Below, piece by piece: positions 16,598 through 25,400 of a DNA stretch of 64,000 nucleotides (positions are counted from its first letter, which is position 1; the number at the start of each line of letters is the position of its first letter). The position numbers were made by a program, and so were the translations under genes. Where the stretch lies: assembly GCF_000158955.1 (NCBI RefSeq), contig NZ_GG657757.1, positions 4,573,290 to 4,637,289 on the forward strand, written 5' to 3'. Origin of the DNA: Streptomyces viridochromogenes DSM 40736 (lineage in GTDB: Bacteria; Actinomycetota; Actinomycetes; Streptomycetales; Streptomycetaceae). Below the pieces are notes generated by a model that was not told where the DNA came from, did not search any database, and saw only the letters and a list, made by a program, of their open reading frames with translations.

Positions 16598-18652
16598 CTA
16601 GCCGCCCGTCACCTCCGTCACCTTCCAGCGCTGGTTCGCCCCGGAGTTCGGCTGCCACACGCCCACACTCGCGCCGTCGTTCGTGGACTGGCCCGAGACG
16701 TCCGGGAGCTGGCCGGTGGCGGCGTTGACGAGCGTCCAGGTGCCGTCGCCGGTCGTGGACATGATCCATTCGGTGGCGGCGTCGCGGCGGCCCTCGTCCG
16801 GCTCGGCGACCAGCGCGCCGTCACGGATGGCCAGGCGCTTGTCGGTGGCGGTCTCCGTGAGGACGTACCGCTTGCGGTTGTCCTGGCCGCGGACCTGCTC
16901 GACCCGCCACCGCTGACCGGCCGGGTCGGTCGCGTTCGTACTCCTGATGACCAGGCCCGTTCCGTCGCCGGCGATGGTGAGGTCCTTGCCGCTCTGGGCG
17001 CCGGTCAGCCGGTACGTGTGGCCCTTGCGCAGCTCGGCCGCGTCCGTGGCCACGCCCGAGACGCCCTTGACCAGGAAGGACGTCACCGACTGGGCGGGCA
17101 CGGTGAGCGTGGCCCGCTTGCCGGTGACGCGGACGGCCTTCTGCTTCTCCAGCTTGCCGTCGGCGCTGGTCACCACCGGGGTGACGGTGGCACGGGAGGA
17201 GACGCGGCCGAACTTCGACAGGTCGAGGGTGACCTCACGGGCCTCGGTGGTGCTGTTGACGTGGACGACGGTCGCCGCGTCGCCCTTGCGGGAGATCGCC
17301 GCGGTGCTGGACGTGTCGTCCGTCTTGATCAGCCGGTCGCCGGGCTTGATGTAGTGCGTGAAGTTGCGGGCCGTGTCGAACTTCGTGTTCGTGTAGACCG
17401 GGCAGGACTCCAGGGTGTCCTTCGAGGTGCAGCTGAACGGGAGCTGGATCTCGCCCCAGTTGCCGCCCTTCGCGGACTCGCCGCCCGGCTTCATGTTGTC
17501 GTAGTCCTCGACGGGCTGCCAGAACACCCAGGCCTTGGGCTCCAGTTCGCGCAGGTCGTCGACCATGCGCTGGGCGAGGCCCAGGCCCGGCCGCATGTCC
17601 GTGAAGCTCTGGCCGTCGCCCCAGTCGCCCTCGACCTCGCTCATCCACAGCGGCTTGTCGGCGGCCTTGGCCAGGTCGCGGACGGTCGTGCGCTGCCCGG
17701 TGCCGTAGGTGTGGACGTTCATCTGGCCGACGAGGTCGCGGACCTCCCGCGGGTAGGAGTTCCAGTTCGTCGCGAACGTGCCGGGGTTGGTCTCGTCCAT
17801 CGCGGATATCTCCGCGTCCGACCGGGACTTCTTCAGGACCGGGGCCAGCGCGCGGATCACCTTCTGCTGGAGCTCGGGGCCGATGTGCGCGCCCTCCTGG
17901 CGGCCGCCGACCGGCTCGCCGTCGGGGCCGAGCTCGGTGCCCCAGTAGTCGGTGTTCGGCTCGTTGAACGGGTCCAGCGTGTCGACCTCGATGCCGTGCG
18001 CCTTCTCCAGCCGCTCGGTCGCGCCCACCAGGTACTTGGCGAAGTCCTCGACGGAGTCGGTCTTCAGCTGGTCCTTGCCGGCGTCGAAGTTGCCCGAGAC
18101 GTAGCCGCTCTCGGTCATGAACCACGGCGGGGAGTTGCTGAACGCCTCCCAGTGGGTGATGTCCTTCTTGATGCGGTCGACCCACCAGCGCTGGGTCTTG
18201 TCGGCGTTCTTGTTCCAGTCGGCGGGGTCGTCCGCGTCCCACCAGTCGACGTCCTCGCGGGTCGTGCCCGCCGGGGCCTTCCACCAGCCCTCGACCGCGC
18301 CGCCGGCCCGCAGGTAGTCCTTGACGTCGGGGGCGTTGCCGCCGCCGATGTTGTAGCGGGCGATGTTCAGGGCGAGCCCGTCGTCGCCGAACAGGAGCTT
18401 GTAGAGCTTCTCGCGGATCGCGGGCGGGTAGTCGCCGGTGGCGTTGGCGAACCAGACCAGGCTCGTGCCCCAGCCCTCGAACTTCTCCCCCGAGTAGGAG
18501 GGGTCCGGCCGGACGGTGACCCCGGCGGCCGCGGCCTGGACCGGCTCGGCGTGCGCGGCGGGCAGGGTCGTCGTGGCCAGGAGGGTTCCGGTCGCCACGG
18601 CGGTGACGCCGATGGCCCCGAGGAGCCTTCTCTTGCGGGTGCGGTGTGCCAT
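16598..18652 (-). CDS. Secreted GH30-like glycoside hydrolase with C-terminal ricin-type lectin domain
   Basis: A 684-aa exported enzyme. Residues 1-35 are a signal peptide (cleavage near AAHAEP). The catalytic barrel begins with FEGWGTSLVWFAN; the likely acid/base is Glu231 in FNEPN and the nucleophile Glu339 in WMSEVEGDWG, as in GH30 enzymes such as endo-beta-1,6-galactanases. A beta-sandwich follows (about 430-540), then a ricin-B-like trefoil (about 545-684) with QRWRV and QRWKV repeats for sugar binding. It is divergent from a LacI regulator, with an operator between them. Confidence 0.85.
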   Translation of the reverse strand: MAHRTRKRRLLGAIGVTAVATGTLLATTTLPAAHAEPVQAAAAGVTVRPDPSYSGEKFEGWGTSLVWFANATGDYPPAIREKLYKLLFGDDGLALNIARYNIGGGNAPDVKDYLRAGGAVEGWWKAPAGTTREDVDWWDADDPADWNKNADKTQRWWVDRIKKDITHWEAFSNSPPWFMTESGYVSGNFDAGKDQLKTDSVEDFAKYLVGATERLEKAHGIEVDTLDPFNEPNTDYWGTELGPDGEPVGGRQEGAHIGPELQQKVIRALAPVLKKSRSDAEISAMDETNPGTFATNWNSYPREVRDLVGQMNVHTYGTGQRTTVRDLAKAADKPLWMSEVEGDWGDGQSFTDMRPGLGLAQRMVDDLRELEPKAWVFWQPVEDYDNMKPGGESAKGGNWGEIQLPFSCTSKDTLESCPVYTNTKFDTARNFTHYIKPGDRLIKTDDTSSTAAISRKGDAATVVHVNSTTEAREVTLDLSKFGRVSSRATVTPVVTSADGKLEKQKAVRVTGKRATLTVPAQSVTSFLVKGVSGVATDAAELRKGHTYRLTGAQSGKDLTIAGDGTGLVIRSTNATDPAGQRWRVEQVRGQDNRKRYVLTETATDKRLAIRDGALVAEPDEGRRDAATEWIMSTTGDGTWTLVNAATGQLPDVSGQSTNDGASVGVWQPNSGANQRWKVTEVTGG

Positions 18653-18765
18653 CTCGAGTACTCCAGCTCTTCTGCGTGCCGCGCGTCCCGGCGGGCGCAG
18701 AGATCGGGGCTACGTGGTGCGACCGGTACGGATCTGGTGCCTTATCAGACGGTTCGAGCTAAGCA

Positions 18766-18781
18766 ATGTTTACGTAAACAT
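18766..18781. promoter_or_regulatory. LacI-family operator
   Basis: ATGTTTACGTAAACAT is a perfect 16-bp palindrome with the central CG typical of LacI/GalR sites. It lies between the divergent glycosidase and LacI genes, 114 bp from the glycosidase start and about 105 bp from the regulator start, so it could control both. It is AT-rich against the GC-rich surroundings. Confidence 0.85.
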
Positions 18782-18886
18782 CCACTGGCGGGATGTCTAC
18801 ACTGTCCGAATCTCGGGGGTCAAGGAGTCGTTCCGGACCGAAATGCGGAGGGGCAGGTGGGCACAGTGGACGGCGAGAGCGAACCG

Positions 18887-19930
18887 ATGGGCACGAGCCG
18901 TACGAGAGGACGTGCGGCCCGGCCCCGCCAGGGCGCCTCCATGGCCGACGTCGCCCGCCTCGCCGGTGTCTCCTCCCAGACGGTCTCCCGCGTCTCCAAC
19001 GGCTTCGCCGGCGTCACGGAGGACACCCGCCGCCAGGTCCTGGACGCCATGCGCGAACTGGGCTACCGCCCCAACAGCGCGGCCCGGGCCCTCAGACGCG
19101 GCGAGTTCCGCACGCTCGGCGTGATCACCTTCTCGCTCTCCACCATGGGCAACATCCGCACCCTGGAGGCCATCGCCACCTCCGCGGCCCAGCACGGCTA
19201 CGCCGTGACGCTGCTGCCCGTCGCCGTCCCCACCCAGGACGAGGTGAACGGCGCCTTCTCCCGGCTGGGCGAACTCGCCGTGGACGCCGTCATCGTCATC
19301 ATGGAGATCCATCTGCTGGACGCGGCGACGGTCTCGCTCCCGCCCGGCGTGCAGGTCGTGGTGGCCGACTCCGACGCCGGCGACCGCTACACGGTGGTCG
19401 ACACCGACCAGGCGGGCGGCGCGCGGGACGCCGTACGGCACCTGTTGGACCTCGGCCACCAGACGGTGTGGCACCTGGCCGGCCCGGAGGGCTCCTTCGC
19501 CGCCCAGCGCCGCGCCAACGCCTGGCGGGACACGCTGGCCGCCGCGGGCCGGGTCCCGCCGCCCCTGGTCCGGGGCGACTGGTCGGCCGAGTCCGGCTAC
19601 CGGGCCGGTCTGCGACTGGCCGACGAGCCGGACTGCACGGCGGTGTTCACGGCCAACGACCAGATGGCCCTGGGCCTGCTCCGGGCCCTGCACGAACGCG
19701 GCCTGCGCGTCCCCGGCGACATCAGCGTCATCGGCTTCGACGACATCCCCGAGTCGGCGTCCTTCCTCCCACCCCTCACGACCATCCACCAGGACTTCGC
19801 CGAGGTGGGACGGCTGTGCGTGGAAGGGGTCCTGAGCAAGATGCGGCAGGACGGGGCGGAACACGGCACGACGCTGGTGCCCACGCGGGTGGTGGTGCGG
19901 GAGAGTACAGGGTCACCGCCGGGGCGGTGA
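18887..19930 (+). CDS. LacI-family transcriptional regulator
   Basis: A 347-aa regulator. The N-terminal helix-turn-helix and hinge are clear (MADVARLAGVSSQTVSRVSN, then RPNSAARALRRG), followed by a periplasmic-binding-like sugar domain with AVFTANDQMALGLLRAL and DISVIGFDDIPES. It most likely represses the adjacent glycosidase gene until a sugar from the substrate binds. Start choice is ambiguous: ATG 18887 has GAGAG 7 nt upstream, while GTG 18866 has AGGTG 6 nt upstream and would add seven residues. Confidence 0.9.
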   Translation: MGTSRTRGRAARPRQGASMADVARLAGVSSQTVSRVSNGFAGVTEDTRRQVLDAMRELGYRPNSAARALRRGEFRTLGVITFSLSTMGNIRTLEAIATSAAQHGYAVTLLPVAVPTQDEVNGAFSRLGELAVDAVIVIMEIHLLDAATVSLPPGVQVVVADSDAGDRYTVVDTDQAGGARDAVRHLLDLGHQTVWHLAGPEGSFAAQRRANAWRDTLAAAGRVPPPLVRGDWSAESGYRAGLRLADEPDCTAVFTANDQMALGLLRALHERGLRVPGDISVIGFDDIPESASFLPPLTTIHQDFAEVGRLCVEGVLSKMRQDGAEHGTTLVPTRVVVRESTGSPPGR

Positions 19931-20130
19931 GGGAAACGGGCGGGCGCGGCGACTGTGCCGGAACCAAGCGTGTCGCTGCGGGCGGTCAGCCTTAACAGGC
20001 GGCAAGTCGATCCGAGTCCTCGGAGTGAGCGGTCGAGGAGGGCCTGGGGGTACCGCGTGCAAGTGTCCCGGGGTGGCCCTGAAGTCGTAGGCGCCGCCCC
20101 GCCGGAGCAGGAGGGGGACAGGAACCCTCG

Positions 20131-20751
20131 TCAGGACTTCGTGACCGCGTCCACCATCCGCAACGCCCGAGTGACCGTCTCCGTGAAGGACGGCCCGGCC
20201 TCCCGGTCGGGCCGCAGGGCCCAGTCCTCGACGCCGACGCGCAGCGCGGTGTTCAGTACACCCGCCTCCACGCGGACCGCGAGATCGTCGGCGGGCCGGC
20301 CCGTGCGGTCGGCGATCATCGCGGCGAACGCGGCCTCCGCGTCGTAGTGCGCCTCCAGCCACACCGCGCGCAGCCCCGGCTCGTCACGGCACAGCCGCAG
20401 CAGGTCGCCGAGGGTGCTCAGGCGCGGTGTGGCGTCGGCGTCGTGCTGGATGCCGAGGATCGCCTCGGCGAGGGAGTCGTGGTCGGCTGCGCACTCCCGC
20501 AGCCGCTCCGACAGCAGCTCCAGGCCCGTGGTGAGCAGGGGGCGTACGCACTCCTCCTTGGAGCGGAAGTACCGCCACAGCGTGCGCGTCGACACCCCGG
20601 ACGCGGAGGCGATGTCCTCCGCGGTGACCGCCGCCACGCCCTTGGCGGCGAAGAGCCGGACCGCCTCCTCGGCGATCTCCATACGCGTCTCGGCGCGTCG
20701 CCGCTCCGTCAGCGGTGGGCGCCCCGTGGCACCACCTGCTCGTCCGGCCAT
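20131..20751 (-). CDS. TetR-family regulator
   Basis: A 206-aa regulator with an N-terminal TetR helix-turn-helix (VTAEDIASASGVSTRTLWRYF) and a helical ligand domain. ATG 20751 has a strong GAGGAGGG ribosome site. It is divergent from the SDR/Baeyer-Villiger/lactonase operon, the usual arrangement for a local repressor responding to the pathway substrate. The shared intergenic region holds two copies of A(G/C)TGGCGC (near 20810 and 20821) that could be half-sites. Confidence 0.88.
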   Translation of the reverse strand: MAGRAGGATGRPPLTERRRAETRMEIAEEAVRLFAAKGVAAVTAEDIASASGVSTRTLWRYFRSKEECVRPLLTTGLELLSERLRECAADHDSLAEAILGIQHDADATPRLSTLGDLLRLCRDEPGLRAVWLEAHYDAEAAFAAMIADRTGRPADDLAVRVEAGVLNTALRVGVEDWALRPDREAGPSFTETVTRALRMVDAVTKS

Positions 20752-20878
20752 GCGCCCTCCTCGACTTGCCATGCTCACCCTATTTTACGTCGCGGCACGT
20801 CTTAGTGGCGCGAAATGACCTACTGGCGCACCGCGTCTTTATGTCGCACTGAGACAAAAACCAGTACTGTGCCGGACG

Positions 20879-20929
20879 CCGGGTCAGCGCGCCTACCGGG
20901 TCAGCGCGACTACCGGGTCAACGCGACAA
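20879..20929 (+). repeat. Three tandem 17-bp repeats in the operon leader
   Basis: CCGGGTCAGCGCGCCTA, CCGGGTCAGCGCGACTA and CCGGGTCAACGCGACAA follow one another without gaps. They end 13 bp before the SDR start codon. They may be protein-binding sites or a slippage product. Confidence 0.8.
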
Positions 20930-20942
20930 GCGGAGGAACGCC

Positions 20943-21713
20943 ATGAGTGGGACGGGTCTGTCGGGCAAGAGCGTCATCGTCACCGGAGCCGCCTCCGGCA
21001 TCGGCCGCGCCACCGCGCTGCGGTTCGCCGCGGAGGGAGCGAGGGTCGTGGTCGCCGACCTGAACGCGGAGGGGGCCAAGAGCGTCGTGGACACCATCGA
21101 GTCCGCGGGTGGCACGGCCGTCGCCGTCACGGGCGACCTGAGCGACGGCGCGGTGGTCGACGCGGTCGTGACCGCCGCGGTCGGCACCTTCGGCGGCATC
21201 GACGTCCTGGTCAACAACGCCGGCGTCATGGACAGCATGTCCGCCGCCGCGGACGTCACCGACGCCGAGTGGGAGAGGGTCCTGCGGGTCAACGTCACGG
21301 CACCGTTCCTGCTGACGCGGGCCGCCCTGCCGCACATGATCGCGGCCGGCGGCGGCGCCATCGTCAACACCGCCTCCGAGGCGTCGCTGCGCGGCAGCGC
21401 GGCCGGGACGGCCTACACCGTCTCCAAGCACGGCGTCCTCGGGCTCACCCGCTCCCTCGCCGTGATGTACCGGGACCAGGGCATCCGCGCCAACGCCATA
21501 GCCCCGGGCGGCACGGCCACCGACATCACCGCCGACGTCCACATCGACCGGGAGGCGCACGGACCGGCCGTCGTCGGGCGGCACTTCGTCAACATGGGCC
21601 GCATCTGCGAACCGGAGGAGCAGGCCGCCGCCATCGTCTACCTCGCCTCGGACGCGGCGAGCGGCGTCAACGGCGTGATCCTGCCCGTGGACAACGCGTG
21701 GGCCGCCGTCTGA
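20943..21713 (+). CDS. Short-chain dehydrogenase/reductase (SDR)
   Basis: A 256-aa NAD(P)-dependent enzyme of the classical SDR type: TGAASGIGRA cofactor motif, NNAGV, the catalytic Ser region (NTASEASLRG), YTVSK with catalytic Tyr and Lys, and the C-terminal ASGVNGVILPVDNAW. It probably oxidises a secondary alcohol to a ketone or the reverse. CGGAGG lies 6-7 nt before ATG 20943. It is first in an operon with a Baeyer-Villiger monooxygenase and an SMP-30 lactonase. Confidence 0.88.
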   Translation: MSGTGLSGKSVIVTGAASGIGRATALRFAAEGARVVVADLNAEGAKSVVDTIESAGGTAVAVTGDLSDGAVVDAVVTAAVGTFGGIDVLVNNAGVMDSMSAAADVTDAEWERVLRVNVTAPFLLTRAALPHMIAAGGGAIVNTASEASLRGSAAGTAYTVSKHGVLGLTRSLAVMYRDQGIRANAIAPGGTATDITADVHIDREAHGPAVVGRHFVNMGRICEPEEQAAAIVYLASDAASGVNGVILPVDNAWAAV

Positions 21714-21771
21714 CCTTCGTTACCCCGACCTCCGCGAGAGCCACGAGAGCCACGAGAGGAAGAGGCCACCC

Positions 21772-23586
21772 ATGTCCACCCCCCACACCCCTGTACCGGC
21801 CCTGGGCTTCGACCCGGACGCCCTGCGCGAGCGGTACCGGGCCGAGCGCGACCGGCGGATCCGGCCGGACGGCAACCGTCAGTACCGGCGTACCACCGGC
21901 GAGTTCGGCCACTTCGACGAGGACCCGCACACCGATCCCGGACCCACCACCCGGGAGCCCCTGTACGACCACGTCGAAGTGGTCGTCGTCGGCGGCGGGT
22001 TCGGCGGGCTGCTGGCCGGTGCCCGGCTGCGCCAGGCCGGCCTGGAGGACGTCCGGATCATCGAGAAGGGCGGCGACTTCGGCGGCACCTGGTACTGGAA
22101 CCGGTACCCGGGCATCCACTGCGACATCGAGTCGTACGTCTACATGCCCCTGCTGGAGGAGCTCGGTTACGTCCCGAAGTGGAAGTACGCGCCGGGCGAG
22201 GAGATCCGGGAGCACGCGCAGGCGATCGCGCGGCACTTCGGCCTCTACCGCGATGCCTGCTTCGGGACGCAGGTGAGTGAACTGCGCTGGGACGAGGGCG
22301 AGTCCGTGTGGGTCGTCACGACGGACCGCGGTGACCGCATGACCGCCCGCCGTGTCGTCGTGGCCACCGGGCTGCTCAGCCAGCCCAAACTGCCCGGCAT
22401 CGAAGGCATCGAGACCTTCAAGGGCCACATGTTCCACACCAGCCGCTGGGACTACGGCTACACCGGCGGCGACGCGAACGGCGGCCTGACCGGGCTCGCC
22501 GACAAGCGCGTCGCCCTCATCGGCACCGGCGCCACCGCCATCCAGGTCGTCCCGCACCTGGGCCGGGACGCCCAGCACCTGTACGTTTTCCAGCGCACCC
22601 CGTCCTCCGTGGACGTACGCGGACAGCGCCCCACCGACCCCGAGTGGGCCGCTTCGCTGCGGCCCGGCTGGGCGCGGGCCCGCCGGGACAACTTCCTCGC
22701 GGTCGTCACGGGCGGCGCGGCCGACGAGGACCTGGTGGCCGACGGCTGGACCAGCAGCGCCCGCCTCCAGCAGAAGCTGATCCCGACGAACGGCTACGCC
22801 GGAATCACCCCGGAGGAACGCGAACGCCTGGAGGAGATCGCCGACTTCCAGAAGATGAACGAGCTGCGGGCCCGGGTGGACGCCGTCGTCGACGACCCGG
22901 TGACCGCCGAGGCCCTCAAGCCCTGGTACCGCTACATGTGCAAGCGGCCCACCTTCAGCGACGCGTACCTGGAGACCTTCAACCGGCCCGACGTCACCCT
23001 CGTGGACACGGCCGACCACGGGGGAGTGGAGCGCATCACCGAGCACGCGGTCGTGGTCGGCGGGCAGGAGTACGAGGTCGACTGCGTCGTCTTCGGCACC
23101 GGCTTCGAGGTCGGCGTCTCCGGGCTGCTGTCCGGGCGGCTCCCCGCCTACGGCAGGGGCGGCACCGCCCTGCTGGAGGCCTGGAGGCAGACCGGTCCGA
23201 GAACCCTGCACGGCTTCTACAGCCGGGGCTTCCCCAACCTGTTCATGCTCGGCTCGGTGCAGAGCGCCAGCTCCGTGAACTACGTGCACGTGCTGGACGA
23301 ACAGGCGAGCCACGTCGCCGAGGTGATCGCCGAGGCGCGCCGGCGCGGGGTCCGGTGCGTGGAGCCGACCGCCGAGGCGGAGGCCGCCTGGGGGGCCACG
23401 ATCCGGGAGAAGTCGGTGGACCTGTACAGGTTCCAGTCGGAGTGCACCCCCGGCTACTACAACGGCGAGGGCATGCCGAGGCCGCGCAGCGAGTCGTACG
23501 GCGAGGGCCCGATCGCGTTCTACGAGCTGATCCGGCGCTGGCGTGCGGAGGGCGGCATGGCCGAGGTGCTGGCGGAGGAGTCGTGA
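21772..23586 (+). CDS. Flavin-containing Baeyer-Villiger monooxygenase
   Basis: A 604-aa FAD- and NADPH-dependent enzyme that inserts oxygen next to a ketone to form an ester or lactone. Two Rossmann motifs are visible ([14 protein letters not shown] near residue 65 and [12 protein letters not shown] near 246), and between them the diagnostic FxGxxxHxxxWD motif as [12 protein letters not shown] (residues 216-227). [14 protein letters not shown] is also typical as [11 protein letters not shown]. It follows the SDR by 58 bp and overlaps the lactonase start. Substrate not predictable; cyclic or steroid-like ketones are common for this size class. Confidence 0.9.
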   Translation: MSTPHTPVPALGFDPDALRERYRAERDRRIRPDGNRQYRRTTGEFGHFDEDPHTDPGPTTREPLYDHVEVVVVGGGFGGLLAGARLRQAGLEDVRIIEKGGDFGGTWYWNRYPGIHCDIESYVYMPLLEELGYVPKWKYAPGEEIREHAQAIARHFGLYRDACFGTQVSELRWDEGESVWVVTTDRGDRMTARRVVVATGLLSQPKLPGIEGIETFKGHMFHTSRWDYGYTGGDANGGLTGLADKRVALIGTGATAIQVVPHLGRDAQHLYVFQRTPSSVDVRGQRPTDPEWAASLRPGWARARRDNFLAVVTGGAADEDLVADGWTSSARLQQKLIPTNGYAGITPEERERLEEIADFQKMNELRARVDAVVDDPVTAEALKPWYRYMCKRPTFSDAYLETFNRPDVTLVDTADHGGVERITEHAVVVGGQEYEVDCVVFGTGFEVGVSGLLSGRLPAYGRGGTALLEAWRQTGPRTLHGFYSRGFPNLFMLGSVQSASSVNYVHVLDEQASHVAEVIAEARRRGVRCVEPTAEAEAAWGATIREKSVDLYRFQSECTPGYYNGEGMPRPRSESYGEGPIAFYELIRRWRAEGGMAEVLAEES

Positions 23587-25190
23587 CGGGGCGTTCGAAC
23601 GGGGACGGCGGGAGTACCGCGCACGGACCCCGCTGGCAGGCGCGACGCCTCAACTCCCCCAACCCGCTGTGGGGTTCGAACGGGGTCGCGTTCGGCCCCG
23701 ACGGGCGGCTGTACGTGGCGCAGTTCCTCGCCGGGCAGATCAGCGCCGTGGACCCGGCCACCGGGGACGTCGAGGTGGTCGTATCGCCGGACGGCCCGGT
23801 CCAGTCGCCGGACGACCTGGCCTTCGGGGCGGACGGTTCGATGTACATCGCCGACCTGGTCCCCGGCCGGGTGTGGCGGCGCGGCCCGGACGGCGCGTAC
23901 ACGCTGGTCTCCGACGAGGTGAAGGTGCCCAACGGGATCACCTGCGTCGGCGACCGGCTCTTCGTCAACGAGATGAGGATGAACGGCCGGCTGCTGGAGC
24001 TCTTCCCGCAGGGCGGCGACCCGGTCGTCCTCACCGACGGGCTGGCCTTCGGCAACGCGATGCAGCTCGGCCCCGACGGCTGCCTCTACTACCCGCACAT
24101 GATCAGCAGGCAGGTCTGGCGCATCCCTCCCGACGGCGGGGTGCCCGAGGTCGTCGCCGAGGACGTGCACGACCCGGTCGCGGTCCGCTTCGACCAGGGC
24201 GGCGTCCTGCACGTGCTGTCCCGCGGCCCGGAGGGCATCGTCACCCGCGTCGACCTGCACGGCGGCGGCTCCCGCTCGCTCGTCACCAGCGGGGTCGTCG
24301 GCCTGGACAACGCCGCGTTCGACGCGGAGAACCGCATGTTCGTCTCCAGCTTCGCCAGCGGCGGCATCACGGAACTGCACCCCGACGGCCGCACCCGGCC
24401 CGTCGTCCCGCGCGGCCTGGACGGCCCCTACGGTGTGACGGTCGACCTGGGCGGCACGGTGTACGCGGCGGACCACTATCGGGTGGCCCGCCCCGAGGAG
24501 CCGGACGGCGGCGGGTCGGGCGACGTGACCACGGAGATCCTCCAGCCCTTCTTCCACGGCATCACGGCCGACGGCGACGTCCTGCACACCACCTCACAGT
24601 TCGGCACCGTGCAGACCTACGACCCCGCCACCGGCACCACCCGGACCCGGGCGACGGGCCTGGACCAGCCCCTCGGCATCGCGACCCGTGCGGACGGCAC
24701 CCTCGTGGTCGCCGAGACGGGCGCGGGCCGTGTCGTCGCCATCGACGGGGCGGACACGGTCACGGTCGTGGCAGAGGGCCTGGAACACCCCGTCGACGTG
24801 GCGCTGGACGCCGACGGGCGCTGCTACGTCACCGACGACCACCGGGGAGCGGTACTCCGCGTCGACGACGGCGTGGCGGTGCCGCTGGCGGAGGGCCTCG
24901 GCGCCCCGCAGGGCGTGACCGCCCGCGGCGACGCCCTGTTCACCGTGGACACCGCGCACCGCAGGCTGTGGTCGGTCTCCCTGGCGACGGGCCGGACCCG
25001 CGTCGAGGCCGAGGACCTGGCCGTCGGCATCCCGCCGGGCACCACCCCGGGTCCGGCCCCCGCCCTCTTCACCCACGGACTGCCCGGCGTGGCCGCCCGG
25101 TTCGCCGGGCTCACCACGAGCCCGGACGGCTCCCTGCTCCTGTCGTCGAACGGCGAGGGCACGGTGGTGCGGCTGTCGCCGAACAGGTAG
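23583..25190 (+). CDS. SMP-30/gluconolactonase-like beta-propeller hydrolase
   Basis: A 535-aa protein built of repeated propeller strands (GVAFGPDGRLYVAQ, DLAFGADGSMYIAD, GNAMQLGPDGCLYYP, GIATRADGTLVVAE), most like the SMP-30/LRE lactonase group but about 1.7 times longer than a single propeller, so it may hold a larger or double propeller. The start GTG overlaps the monooxygenase stop as GTGA. Its likely job is to open the lactone made by the monooxygenase. No signal peptide is seen. Confidence 0.78.
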   Translation: MTGRSNGDGGSTAHGPRWQARRLNSPNPLWGSNGVAFGPDGRLYVAQFLAGQISAVDPATGDVEVVVSPDGPVQSPDDLAFGADGSMYIADLVPGRVWRRGPDGAYTLVSDEVKVPNGITCVGDRLFVNEMRMNGRLLELFPQGGDPVVLTDGLAFGNAMQLGPDGCLYYPHMISRQVWRIPPDGGVPEVVAEDVHDPVAVRFDQGGVLHVLSRGPEGIVTRVDLHGGGSRSLVTSGVVGLDNAAFDAENRMFVSSFASGGITELHPDGRTRPVVPRGLDGPYGVTVDLGGTVYAADHYRVARPEEPDGGGSGDVTTEILQPFFHGITADGDVLHTTSQFGTVQTYDPATGTTRTRATGLDQPLGIATRADGTLVVAETGAGRVVAIDGADTVTVVAEGLEHPVDVALDADGRCYVTDDHRGAVLRVDDGVAVPLAEGLGAPQGVTARGDALFTVDTAHRRLWSVSLATGRTRVEAEDLAVGIPPGTTPGPAPALFTHGLPGVAARFAGLTTSPDGSLLLSSNGEGTVVRLSPNR

Positions 25191-25277
25191 GGGCCGTCCG
25201 CGACGTCCCGCCCGCACCGTGACGCCCGGCACGCTTCCCCACGCTCTTCGGGCAGGGAGGCACCCTCACTCGCCGCA

Positions 25278-25322
25278 CCGGGCAGGCACCCGAGTACGAC
25301 CAGTACGCGGGTGCCTGCCCGG
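25278..25322. terminator. Strong bidirectional stem-loop
   Basis: A perfect 15-bp stem (25278-25292 with 25308-25322); the 15-nt loop itself can pair (GTAC with GTAC). It lies between the convergent lactonase and helicase genes. Confidence 0.85.
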
Positions 25323-25400
25323 CACGGCGGGCGGCCGCCGCTGGGCCCCCTCCGGGCGGACGAGGCGACTGTGCGGACACCGGCAGGACCTGAGAACGGT

